Shown here in pieces: positions 42,090-49,757 of a DNA stretch of 64,000 bases. The stretch comes from Kribbella amoyensis (lineage in GTDB: Bacteria > Actinomycetota > Actinomycetes > Propionibacteriales > Kribbellaceae). The stretch's first letter is position 1. Each line of letters starts with the position of its first letter. The translations under genes and the position numbers were made by a program. The notes below the pieces were generated by a model. That model had not been told where the DNA came from, did no database searches, and was given only the letters and a program-made list of their open reading frames with translations. The stretch is from the NCBI RefSeq assembly GCF_007828865.1, contig NZ_VIVK01000001.1, positions 1,178,001-1,242,000 of the forward strand. The letters are read 5' to 3'.

Positions 42090-42611
42090 ATGGCCACCGC
42101 GGAGCTGATCCTGGGACTGTTGTCCGGTGGCCCCGCGCACGGGTACGACGTCAAGCGCGGCCACGACGCCTGGTTCCCGGACAGCCGGCCGCTCGCCTTC
42201 GGGCAGGTCTACACGACGCTGGGGCGACTGGAGCGGGACGGACTCGTCGAGGTGGTCGAGAAGACCTCCGCCGGCGGCCCGGACCGGACCGTGTACGCGA
42301 TCACCACGAAGGGCCGTCAGCACCTGCGCGACTGGCTCCACGACGCGGTCCCACCGGCCTGGGGCAGTGCGGACGAGATGCTGCGCAAGCTGGTCACCGC
42401 GGTCCGGACCGGGGGTGATGCGGCCGGCTTCCTGGCCCGCCAACGCGCCGGCCACCTGCGCCGGATCCGCGAGCTGCAGGAGAGCCCGCCCGGCGAGGAC
42501 CCCACCGCCGGGCTGGTCCGGTCGTACATCGTCGCCCACCTCGACGCCGATCTGCGCTGGCTCGACACTGCCCTCGAGCGACTCACCGACGACAAGGAGA
42601 CCCGCCGATGA
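42090..42611 (+). CDS. PadR family transcriptional regulator
   Basis: This 173-residue regulator has the PadR winged helix at the N-terminus: ELILGLLSGGPAHGYDVKRG and VYTTLGRLERDGLVEVVEKT, followed by TVYAITTKGRQHL. A helical C-terminal part (residues about 95-170) is the dimerisation domain. PadR proteins often control drug or lipid exporters. It overlaps the ABC ATPase gene by four bases, the first of a run of five coupled genes. The ATG at 42090 is chosen over an upstream in-frame GTG at 42075, which would fall inside the palindrome. Confidence 0.92.
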   Translation: MATAELILGLLSGGPAHGYDVKRGHDAWFPDSRPLAFGQVYTTLGRLERDGLVEVVEKTSAGGPDRTVYAITTKGRQHLRDWLHDAVPPAWGSADEMLRKLVTAVRTGGDAAGFLARQRAGHLRRIRELQESPPGEDPTAGLVRSYIVAHLDADLRWLDTALERLTDDKETRR

Positions 42612-43285
42612 CGTCCACGCTCGAGCTCACCGCGGTGGAGTACTCCTACCGGCGCGACGTCGCCCTGCGCGGGGTCTCGCTGAAGGTCGCTCCCGGCGAG
42701 GTGGTCGCGGTGACCGGGGCCAGCGGCTGCGGGAAGTCGACCCTGCTGCACTGCGCGGCCGGGATCCTCACTCCGCACACCGGCACCGTGGCCCTGGAGG
42801 GGCAGGACCTCGCCGCCCTCACCGACGAGCAGCGCAGCCGGTTGCGGCGGACCCGGATCGGCGTCGTCCTGCAGTTCGGGCAGCTCGTCCCGGACCTGCC
42901 CCTCGCCGACAACGTGGCGCTCCCACTCCTCCTGGACGGTGCGGACCGGCTGACGGCGAACAAGGCCGCGCTGGACTGGCTCGACCGGGTCGGGATCGCG
43001 GACGAGGCGGACGCCGTACCGGCCGAGCTGTCCGGCGGCCAGAACCAGCGGGCCGCGATCGCGCGGGCCCTGATCACCGATCCCGCGCTGGTCCTGGCCG
43101 ACGAGCCGACCGGCAGCGTGGACAGCCAGGCCGGACACGACCTGCTGCGGGTACTGCTCGGCGCGACCCGCGATCGGGGCGCCGCCCTCGTCATGGTCAC
43201 CCACGACAACGTGCTGGCCGCCTCGGCCGACCGGGAGATCCGTTTGCGGGACGGCGTGATCCAGCACGAGGTGGAGCTGCGATGA
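42608..43285 (+). CDS. ABC transporter ATP-binding protein
   Basis: This 225-residue ATPase has Walker A GASGCGKST near residue 37, the Q-loop QFGQLVP, the signature ELSGGQNQRAAIARALITDP and Walker B LVLADEPTG, then an H-loop VTHDN. It is of the LolD/MacB class that pairs with FtsX-like permeases. It overlaps both neighbours by four bases and forms a transporter with the permease encoded next. The substrate is probably a lipophilic compound or lipid, from the class and from the gene two places downstream. Confidence 0.95.
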   Translation: MTSTLELTAVEYSYRRDVALRGVSLKVAPGEVVAVTGASGCGKSTLLHCAAGILTPHTGTVALEGQDLAALTDEQRSRLRRTRIGVVLQFGQLVPDLPLADNVALPLLLDGADRLTANKAALDWLDRVGIADEADAVPAELSGGQNQRAAIARALITDPALVLADEPTGSVDSQAGHDLLRVLLGATRDRGAALVMVTHDNVLAASADREIRLRDGVIQHEVELR

Positions 43286-44622
43286 GCCTCCCCCTCGGTA
43301 CGGCGGTCCACCTGGCCCGCTCGCGGACCCCGGCCGACCGCAGCCGGATCCGCCTCACCGTGGCCGCCTTCGCGTTCAGCGGCGCCCTGCTGATCGGTGC
43401 GGGCCGGGTCCTGCAGTTCTCCGGCGAGCTGGACTACAGCAAGTACAGCAATTACCTCGCCGAGAGCGGTCTGCGTCCGGGCCTGGTCACCATCCTGGTG
43501 CTGCTCGCCGTGCTGTCCGGCAGCCTGGCCGTGCAGGCTCTGCGGATCGGGACGGCCGCGCGGGAACGCCGGCTCGTCGCTCTCCGGCTGGCCGGGGCAT
43601 CGGAGGGTCAGGTCCGCCGGCTCGCGACGATCGACGCGGCGCTGGCCGGGCTCGCCGGGGCGCTCTGGGCCGGACCGGTGTACCTCGTGCTGACGTTCGC
43701 GATGAGCGGGCTCCCACGGATGATGCGTCTGTTGCCCGGAGCAACAGTTCGGGACGTCCTCGCCTGGGTCGGCGTGATCGCGGTCCTCACCCTCGGCGCG
43801 GCCGGACTCGGCCACTTCCTGCACCGCGGTACACCTGAGGTCCAGCCGGTCCCCGCGCAACGGATGACGAATTGGGGTGCCGCGGCGGTCGGCGCGGTGC
43901 TGGTCCTGATCGGCACCGTGGCGACCACTCGGATCGGGTTGTCCGCGCTGAGCTTCACGGCGCTCGGCGTGGCCTTCTTCGGCGCGGCGATCGTACGCCG
44001 GATCCTGGTTCTCGTGGCCCGGTGGATGCGCCGGTCGCCCGATCCGGTCGACCTGCTGACGGCGAGCCGGCTGGTGGCCGACCTGCGGCCCGCCTCACGG
44101 CTGGGCATCCTGTTGTTCTGCTGCGGCTTCCTGGTCGGGAGCATCACGATCACGGCCGTGTTCATCGTCGACGACCGCGGCATCCAGCGCGGCGGTGGGA
44201 CCGAGTTCTACCTCACCGGCTTCGGGCTCGCCGCGTTCGGGCTGGTGTTGATCGGCGTGATCGCGCTGGCCGCGCTGACCGTCGGGGTCGCCGACCAGCT
44301 GGTCGACCAGCGTCGGCAACTCGCCTGCCTCACCGCGCTCGGCGTCGGCACCGGATTCCTCGGCCAGGTCGTCCGGCGCCAGCTCGTCGTGGTCGCCGCG
44401 CCGTCGACCGGCATCGGCCTGTTCGTGGGAGCGTTCAGCGGGACGTTCCCGCTGATCGGGTTCCACACCGACCGCCCCGACTTCGCGATCGTCACCATCA
44501 CCGCGATCGTGCTGCTGTTCCTCGGCCTGGCCTTCGGCGTCCTCGGGGCCGCCGTCGCGGGTCACCTGCTGCGCAACCAACTCCGGGACGCACTCGATCC
44601 CGAGAATCTGAGGGCCGCTTGA
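43282..44622 (+). CDS. ABC transporter permease, FtsX-like
   Basis: This 446-residue membrane protein has about eight to ten predicted helices in two blocks, each ending in an FtsX-type pattern (VALRLAGASEGQVRRLATID near residue 97, and LACLTALGVGTGFLGQVVRR near residue 350). Such permeases do not import; they export or transmit mechanical force. The large extracytoplasmic loops of MacB are absent. The ATG at 43282 overlaps the ATPase stop, and its stop shares one base with the next start (TGATG). Confidence 0.9.
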   Translation: MSLPLGTAVHLARSRTPADRSRIRLTVAAFAFSGALLIGAGRVLQFSGELDYSKYSNYLAESGLRPGLVTILVLLAVLSGSLAVQALRIGTAARERRLVALRLAGASEGQVRRLATIDAALAGLAGALWAGPVYLVLTFAMSGLPRMMRLLPGATVRDVLAWVGVIAVLTLGAAGLGHFLHRGTPEVQPVPAQRMTNWGAAAVGAVLVLIGTVATTRIGLSALSFTALGVAFFGAAIVRRILVLVARWMRRSPDPVDLLTASRLVADLRPASRLGILLFCCGFLVGSITITAVFIVDDRGIQRGGGTEFYLTGFGLAAFGLVLIGVIALAALTVGVADQLVDQRRQLACLTALGVGTGFLGQVVRRQLVVVAAPSTGIGLFVGAFSGTFPLIGFHTDRPDFAIVTITAIVLLFLGLAFGVLGAAVAGHLLRNQLRDALDPENLRAA

Positions 44623-45245
44623 TGAGCACGACCCACCTCCCCCGGCCGGTCTCCGTCGAGCTCCTGCTCGGCTGGCCGAACCGGATCACGCTGGTCCGCA
44701 CGGTCATCGCGATGGCGGTCGCCACGGCCGCCTTCCTCACCGGTGACTTCGTCTGGCTGGTGGCCGGCTACCTGACGTACTGGCTGGGTGACTCGCTCGA
44801 CGGTGGCGTCGCCCGGTACCTGAAGCAGGAGACCGTGGTCGGCGCCGTGTTCGACATCGTCTGCGACCGGGCCTGCTGCTCGTTGCTGGCGGCCGCGTTC
44901 ATGGCCACCTATCCCGAGGTGGTTGGTCCGCTGGCGATCTTCCTGTTCCAGTTCGGCGTGCTGGACACGATGCTGTCGCTGGCGTTCCTGCTCTGGCCGG
45001 ACACGCTCAGCCCGAACTACTTCTACAAGGTCGACCAGAAGATCTACATCTGGAACTGGTCCCGGATCGCCAAGGGCCTCAACACCGGCGCCGTCGTGGT
45101 GTCGCTGGTGATCGGCCAGCTGACCGGCTTCATGGAGCTGCCGTACGCCGTGGCGCTGGCCGCCGTGGTGGTCAAGTCGGCCTCGCTGTACCGGCTGCTG
45201 CTGATCATCACCGGCCGCCGTCCCGCGGTCCCGGCGGTGCGGTGA
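44622..45245 (+). CDS. CDP-alcohol phosphatidyltransferase
   Basis: This 207-residue membrane enzyme transfers a phosphatidyl group from CDP-diacylglycerol to an alcohol. The whole family signature is present: Asp57, Asp60, Gly61, Ala64, Arg65, Gly74, Asp78 and Asp82, at the canonical DxxDGxxARx8GxxxDxxxD spacing. About six membrane helices follow. Lipid products include PG, PI and cardiolipin; which one cannot be read here. Its coupling to an exporter (TGATG with the permease) suggests that the lipid and the exporter belong to one envelope response. Confidence 0.92.
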   Translation: MSTTHLPRPVSVELLLGWPNRITLVRTVIAMAVATAAFLTGDFVWLVAGYLTYWLGDSLDGGVARYLKQETVVGAVFDIVCDRACCSLLAAAFMATYPEVVGPLAIFLFQFGVLDTMLSLAFLLWPDTLSPNYFYKVDQKIYIWNWSRIAKGLNTGAVVVSLVIGQLTGFMELPYAVALAAVVVKSASLYRLLLIITGRRPAVPAVR

Positions 45246-45760
45246 TCGGTCCCGCGCATACCCTCGATGTCATGTGGGTGTGGCAACTGGTGCTGGCGGT
45301 GGGCTTCGGGATCGGGTCCGCCGTCGTTCCGGTGCTGAACGCGGAGGCCTACATCCTCGGCGCCGGGGTGTCCGGCCGGTTGGACCCGCTGGCCGCCGCG
45401 ATCGGGGTGTCGGTCGGCCAGACCATCGGCAAGCTCGCGATGTTCCTCGCGGTCCGCTACCGGCCGGGGTACGCCGCGCGCCGCACCAAGGAGCCGAAGC
45501 CGGTCGACCTGGACACCCGGTGGGGCCGTTTCGTGCAGTGGAACCGCGATCTCAGCAAGCGTCTGCTGGACGCGCTGAGCGACCGGCGCTGGGGGATCCC
45601 GGTGACGTTGCTCAGCGCATCGGTCGGCATCCCGCCGTTGTACGGCGTCGCGCTGATCGCCGGCGCGAGCCGGATGAGCGTGGTCACGTTCACCCTGTCC
45701 GTCCTGGCCGGGCGGCTCGCGCGCTTCGTACTCCTTGCCTTGGGCATCGGCCTGTTCTGA
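45242..45760 (+). CDS. VTT/YqaA-like small membrane protein
   Basis: This 172-residue membrane protein has about four predicted helices and features of the VTT (SNARE-associated/DedA) family: GSAVVPVLNAEAYILGAG near residue 27 and LLSASVGIPPLYGVALIAGA near residue 121. VTT proteins move lipids across membranes. It overlaps the CDP-alcohol transferase stop by four bases (GTGA). An ATG ten codons later (MWVWQLV) is an alternative start. It closes a five-gene PadR-ABC-lipid operon. Confidence 0.78.
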   Translation: MIGPAHTLDVMWVWQLVLAVGFGIGSAVVPVLNAEAYILGAGVSGRLDPLAAAIGVSVGQTIGKLAMFLAVRYRPGYAARRTKEPKPVDLDTRWGRFVQWNRDLSKRLLDALSDRRWGIPVTLLSASVGIPPLYGVALIAGASRMSVVTFTLSVLAGRLARFVLLALGIGLF

Positions 45761-45776
45761 GCCGGTGCGCCCTGGG

Positions 45777-46652
45777 TCAGCCGGTGAAGGTGCGGCCGGT
45801 GAGGCGTTCGTACGCGTCGATGTAGGCCGAGCGGGTGCGCTCGATCACCGTGTCGGACAGCGGCGGCGGGGCCTCGCCCGAGGAACGGTCCCAGCCGGAC
45901 TCGAACTCCAGCCAGTCGCGCACGATCTGCTTGTCGAACGACGGCTGCTGCCGGCCGGGCTTCCACTGGTCGGCGGGCCAGAAGCGGCTCGAGTCCGGGG
46001 TGAGCACCTCGTCCGCGAGCACCATCGTGCCGTCGGCCCGGGCGCCGAACTCGAACTTCGTGTCGGCCAGGATGATGCCGCGCTGCTCGGCCATCGCGTG
46101 CGCGCGGCCGTAGATGTCCAGGGTGAGGTCGCGCAGCTTCGCGGCCGTCTCCGCGCCGACCGTGGCGGCCACCGCGTCGTAGGAGACGTTCTCGTCGTGC
46201 TCGCCGAGCTCGGCCTTGGTGGCCGGGGTGAAGATCGGCTCGTCCAGCCGGGACCCCTCGACCAGGCCGGCCCGCAGCGGGATCCCGCAGACCTCGCCGG
46301 TGGCCTTGTAGTCGACCAGGCCGGAGCCGCTCAGGTACCCGCGGGCGACGCACTCGACCGGGTACATCGCGAGCTTCTCGCAGACCACGGCGCGACCGGC
46401 GACCTCGGCCGGGACGTCGGTGGAGACGATGTGGTTCGGCACGTCCAGCTGCTCGAACCACCACAGGCTCATCGCGGTGAGGATCTTGCCCTTGTCCGGG
46501 ATCGGCGTCGACAGGATCCAGTCGAACGCGCTCATCCGGTCGCTCGCCACCATCAGCAGGTCGCCGGACTCCAGCTCGTACAGGTCCCGGACCTTGCCGG
46601 AGTGCAGGTGCTTGGCGCCAGGAATCTCGGCCGGCTGCGGAGAAGTCGTCAC
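45777..46652 (-). CDS. purC: SAICAR synthetase PurC
   Basis: This 291-residue enzyme joins CAIR with aspartate using ATP in purine synthesis. The signature regions are present: [20 protein letters not shown] at the N-terminus, [14 protein letters not shown] near residue 107, and [20 protein letters not shown] with [14 protein letters not shown] towards the C-terminus. It is convergent with the VTT-like gene and lies 4 kb from purS. It is transcribed alone, with an inverted repeat upstream. Confidence 0.97.
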   Translation of the reverse strand: MTTSPQPAEIPGAKHLHSGKVRDLYELESGDLLMVASDRMSAFDWILSTPIPDKGKILTAMSLWWFEQLDVPNHIVSTDVPAEVAGRAVVCEKLAMYPVECVARGYLSGSGLVDYKATGEVCGIPLRAGLVEGSRLDEPIFTPATKAELGEHDENVSYDAVAATVGAETAAKLRDLTLDIYGRAHAMAEQRGIILADTKFEFGARADGTMVLADEVLTPDSSRFWPADQWKPGRQQPSFDKQIVRDWLEFESGWDRSSGEAPPPLSDTVIERTRSAYIDAYERLTGRTFTG

Positions 46653-46677
46653 GCCGCGATTCTTCCATGCGCACCTG

Positions 46678-46774
46678 CACCACTCACCAAGCTCCCACCT
46701 CCCTGGTGCGTGAGCGGCGGCTGAGTCGGCAGGCGAGACCGACTCGATGGGTTGGGGCGGCTTGGTGAGTGGTG
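46678..46774. repeat. 15-bp perfect inverted repeat with 67-bp spacer
   Basis: CACCACTCACCAAGC (46678-46692) is the exact reverse complement of GCTTGGTGAGTGGTG (46760-46774). The pair spans most of the gap between the monooxygenase stop and the purC start. A 15-base perfect match is unlikely by chance in so short a gap. It may form a hairpin that ends monooxygenase transcription, act as a regulatory site for purC, or be a remnant of a small mobile repeat. Confidence 0.8.
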
Positions 46775-46784
46775 GGGGTCCGGG

Positions 46785-47903
46785 TCAGTGTTTGCGGAGG
46801 GCTGCGACTTTGCCGCCGAGGACGAGGAGGCTGTCGCGGATCGCGCCGGCGAGGGGGTTCTGCATTTGTCCGACGCGGCCGATCGCGCGGGAGCGCTGGA
46901 CCAGCTTCGCCGTCACCGGGCGCCGCTCCGCGTCGTACCGCGCCAGCGCCTCCGCCAACTCACCCGCCGACGGGGTAGCGGCCGGCAGCGGGGTGAGGTG
47001 GCGGGCCAGGGCGCCGGCGTCTTCGATGGCGGAGCAGGCGCCGCGGCCGAGGTTGGGGGTCATCGCGTGCGCCGCGTCGCCGAGAAGGGCGATGCGGCCG
47101 GTGACGAACGGGACCAGCGGCGCCGCCAAGTCGTACAGGTCGTTCTGCAGCACCTGGTCCTCGGGCGTCGCGGCGAGCAGTGACGGGATCGGCTCGTGCC
47201 AGTCACCGAACAGCTTCAGCGCGTCCGCCTTCCGCCCGTCGGGTCCTGGCGGTGTCCCGGCCGGCTGGTTCGCCGTGGCGTACCAGTAGATCCGCCCGTC
47301 GATCAGCCGCGCGTACCCGAACCGCCGCCCACGTCCCCACGTCTCCCCACCACCATCGTCCCCGTCGACCTCGGCGATGCCCCGGTACGCCGTGTACCCC
47401 GCGTACCGCGGACCCTCGTACGCCGGGTGCAGCGTGCTCCGGACGACGCTGCGGATCCCGTCGGCCGCGACGACCAGGTCCGCCCGGAACTCCTCGTCCC
47501 CGGCGACCACCGTGACCTCGTCGGCGGTCTGGCTGATCCCGGTGATCGTGGTCCCGGTCCGCACCGTCACGCCCGCGCCGAAGCGAGCCGTGATCAAGTC
47601 GTGCAACTGGGCCCGGTGGATCATCACCGGGATCTCCACGCCGAGCGCGGACGCCTCCACCACCCAGCCGCCGCCGGGCCAGCGCATCCCGGCCATCCCA
47701 GCGGGGACGCTCGACTTCTCCACGCCGGTGACCCCGAGCTCCTCGAGCACGGCGACCGCGGACGGCCAGACCGAGAGACCCGCGCCGACCTCGCCCAACT
47801 CGGGGGCCCGCTCGAGCACCGTGACCTGCCACCCGCACCGCTCCAGCGCGACGGCCGCCGTCACCCCACCGATCCCCGCCCCCACCACGATCGCAGTCTT
47901 CAT
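46785..47903 (-). CDS. FAD-dependent monooxygenase
   Basis: This 372-residue flavoenzyme has the N-terminal GxGxxG FAD motif (AIVVGAGIGGVTAAVALERC), the DG motif near residue 155 (VVAADGIRSVVR) and the GD motif GRIALLGDAAHAMTPNLGRG near residue 280. These belong to the p-hydroxybenzoate/salicylate hydroxylase type that oxidises aromatics with NADPH and oxygen. The ATG at 47903 is a typical start, and a longer open frame upstream is not needed. A divergent TetR gene and a palindrome at 47912 suggest ligand-inducible control. Confidence 0.9.
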   Translation of the reverse strand: MKTAIVVGAGIGGVTAAVALERCGWQVTVLERAPELGEVGAGLSVWPSAVAVLEELGVTGVEKSSVPAGMAGMRWPGGGWVVEASALGVEIPVMIHRAQLHDLITARFGAGVTVRTGTTITGISQTADEVTVVAGDEEFRADLVVAADGIRSVVRSTLHPAYEGPRYAGYTAYRGIAEVDGDDGGGETWGRGRRFGYARLIDGRIYWYATANQPAGTPPGPDGRKADALKLFGDWHEPIPSLLAATPEDQVLQNDLYDLAAPLVPFVTGRIALLGDAAHAMTPNLGRGACSAIEDAGALARHLTPLPAATPSAGELAEALARYDAERRPVTAKLVQRSRAIGRVGQMQNPLAGAIRDSLLVLGGKVAALRKH

Positions 47904-47911
47904 GATCCTGA

Positions 47912-47927
47912 CTCTACATCTGTAGAG
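47912..47927. promoter_or_regulatory. Perfect 7-bp palindrome, TetR operator candidate
   Basis: CTCTACA (47912-47918) and TGTAGAG (47921-47927) are exact complements around two bases, midway between the divergent monooxygenase and tetR starts (46 bases apart). A further GGTAGAG half site (47936-47942) follows. A TetR dimer bound here would control both genes. Confidence 0.65.
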
Positions 47928-47949
47928 GATCGATCGGTAGAGTGGTCCC

Positions 47950-48549
47950 GTGCCGAAGAAAGTCCCGCTCGGACCGGACCGCCGGGCCGCGATCGCCGAT
48001 GCCGCCATCCACCTCGTCGCCACCCGCGGCCTGCGCGGACTCACCCACCGGGCCGTCGACGCGGAAGCCGGTCTGCCCCCGGGCTCGACCTCGTACTACC
48101 TGCGCACCCGCAGCGCGTTGCTCACCGCCTGCGTCAACCGGATGCTCGAACGCGATCTCGCCGCCCAGCCAGCGACGACGGCGACCGTGGTTCCGTCCGC
48201 GGCCGCGATCGAGGAACTGCTCGCGTCGATGGTCATTCACCTGGTCCGCGATCGCCCGGACGACCAGGTCGCGCGGTACGAGTTGTCGTTGGAAGCCGGC
48301 CGGCAGCCGGAACTCCTGGACACGCTCGTCCAGGGCGGCCGGGTCCTGCGGGAAGGGCTGGCGCAGATGCTCGGCACTCTCGGCGTTCCGGATCCCGAGG
48401 AGGTCGCCTGGCCGTTGGCGGCGATGCTCGACGGGCTGCTGTGGGACCGCGTCGCCGGCGCCGGCCGGACGATGTCGCCCGAGGCCTTCGAGTCCGGCGT
48501 CCGCCGCGCCGTGAAGGCGGTCCTCGACGGACTGATCAAGACGGACTGA
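47950..48549 (+). CDS. TetR family transcriptional regulator
   Basis: This 199-residue regulator has an N-terminal helix-turn-helix (residues about 10-58: IADAAIHLVATRGLRGLTHR, VDAEAGLPPGSTSYYLRTRS) and a divergent all-helical ligand domain. The GTG at 47950 begins MPKKVPLGPD. It is divergent from the monooxygenase gene and shares its promoter region, so it most likely represses that gene until an aromatic or other ligand is present. It ends nine bases before a convergent membrane gene. Confidence 0.9.
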   Translation: MPKKVPLGPDRRAAIADAAIHLVATRGLRGLTHRAVDAEAGLPPGSTSYYLRTRSALLTACVNRMLERDLAAQPATTATVVPSAAAIEELLASMVIHLVRDRPDDQVARYELSLEAGRQPELLDTLVQGGRVLREGLAQMLGTLGVPDPEEVAWPLAAMLDGLLWDRVAGAGRTMSPEAFESGVRRAVKAVLDGLIKTD

Positions 48550-48558
48550 TCGGCCGAT

Positions 48559-48990
48559 TCAGAGGCGCTCGGTGACGGTGACGAAGGTGAAGTAGCAGAC
48601 GCCGATGACCATGCCGAGGTGACCGAGCAGGGAGAGGCCGGCGCCGGATCCCCAGGCGTCGGCGACCTTGCCCTCGGAGTGCCGGCCGCCGCTCGGCAGC
48701 CAACGGGCCAGCAGTAACAACCCGACGGCGGCCAGCAGCCACCAGCCCGCCAGCGCGCCGTAGGCGATCAGCTCCTGGGTGGTGACGAGCGCGACGACCC
48801 AGACGATCAGGGTGAGCACGCCGACGGTCGTGTGGACGCGAACCAGCGCGCCGGAGTACCCCGCGACGCCGCTCGTCCGGGTGGTCTCGCCGGCGGCGGC
48901 AGCGGTCGCCGCACCGAGGCGGACGCGCGTCAGCAGGACGACGACAGCGCCGAGGGCGGTCAGGAACCAGGTGACGTTCGACCATTCCAC
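48559..48990 (-). CDS. Four-helix membrane protein of unknown function
   Basis: This 143-residue protein has about four predicted transmembrane segments (WFLTALGAVVVLLTRVRLG, VGVLTLIVWVVALVTTQELI, GWWLLAAVGLLLLARWL, LSLLGHLGMVIGVCYFTF). The second helix begins after a conserved His (VRVHTTVGVLTL), which may matter. No enzyme motif is visible. The GTG at 48990 is chosen because the longer open frame upstream is Arg-rich and low-complexity. It is convergent with tetR and not clearly linked to the glycosylation operon behind it. Confidence 0.72.
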   Translation of the reverse strand: MEWSNVTWFLTALGAVVVLLTRVRLGAATAAAAGETTRTSGVAGYSGALVRVHTTVGVLTLIVWVVALVTTQELIAYGALAGWWLLAAVGLLLLARWLPSGGRHSEGKVADAWGSGAGLSLLGHLGMVIGVCYFTFVTVTERL

Positions 48991-49094
48991 GTCCGTTCCA
49001 TACCCCGCTCGTCCCCGGCCCGAACGCCGGAACGCGTCGGTCCAGTCAGCTCGGACTGGACCGATACGCTCCGTCGCCGGATGATACCGGTGGG

Positions 49095-49757
49095 TCAGGT
49101 GGTCTGACCTTGGCCGGCCCCGCTCCCCTGCCCGGATCCGGGCAGGCTTCCCGAGTCCTGCGCGTTCGGGTCTTGTTGCTGAGCGCCCGGGTTCTGCTGG
49201 GTTCCGGGATTCTGCTGCAGATTCGGATCCTGCTGATTTCCTGGCAGCTGTTGCTGATTGGGGTCCTGCTGACTGCCGGGATTCTGCTGAGTGCCCGGAT
49301 TCTGCTGAGTGGCCGGGTTCTGCTGGGTGCCCTGGCCGGGGAACTGGCGGAACCGGCCGCCTCCGGGTCCGTTGAACTGGGTCTGCTCGGTGCCGCCCGA
49401 GGAACTCCCCCAGGCATGTCCGACCGCGGTCCCGCCGAGGAAGGCGAGCACGGCCAGCAGCGATCCGGCGCCGGCGAGGATCAGCCCGCTCGGCCGCGAT
49501 CCCTTGCCGCCGGCATCCACCGTCGCCGGCGCCTGCTCGGCTCCGGCCTCCGCCGGACCACCGCTCGGCGCTTCCCCAGACGCATGCCCAGACGCCTGCC
49601 CAGCAGGCGGTCCGGACGGCGGCCCCGAGGTCGGTGGCTTCGTGTCGTGGGCGGCCTGGAACTGCTGCTCGGGGGTCGGCGGGTTGGTGGTGCCGGCGAC
49701 CCAGTGCGGGATCTGTTGCGGGGTGATTTTCTGGTTCATCTCGTGGCTCCGGGTCAT
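49095..49757 (-). CDS. Membrane-anchored Q/N/P/G-repeat protein
   Basis: This roughly 220-residue protein has a cytoplasmic Pro/Gly/Ala-rich segment, one membrane helix (residues about 98-122, GLILAGAGSLLAVLAFLGGT) and an outer tail dominated by short repeats such as NPGTQQ, NPGSQQD and QQLPGN. The tail has almost no hydrophobic residues and is probably disordered. It is the last gene of the glycosylation operon, overlapping the mannosyltransferase stop by four bases. It may be a cell-wall protein or an acceptor of sugars. ATG 49739 with a nearby GGAG is an alternative start. Confidence 0.75.
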   Translation of the reverse strand: MTRSHEMNQKITPQQIPHWVAGTTNPPTPEQQFQAAHDTKPPTSGPPSGPPAGQASGHASGEAPSGGPAEAGAEQAPATVDAGGKGSRPSGLILAGAGSLLAVLAFLGGTAVGHAWGSSSGGTEQTQFNGPGGGRFRQFPGQGTQQNPATQQNPGTQQNPGSQQDPNQQQLPGNQQDPNLQQNPGTQQNPGAQQQDPNAQDSGSLPGSGQGSGAGQGQTT

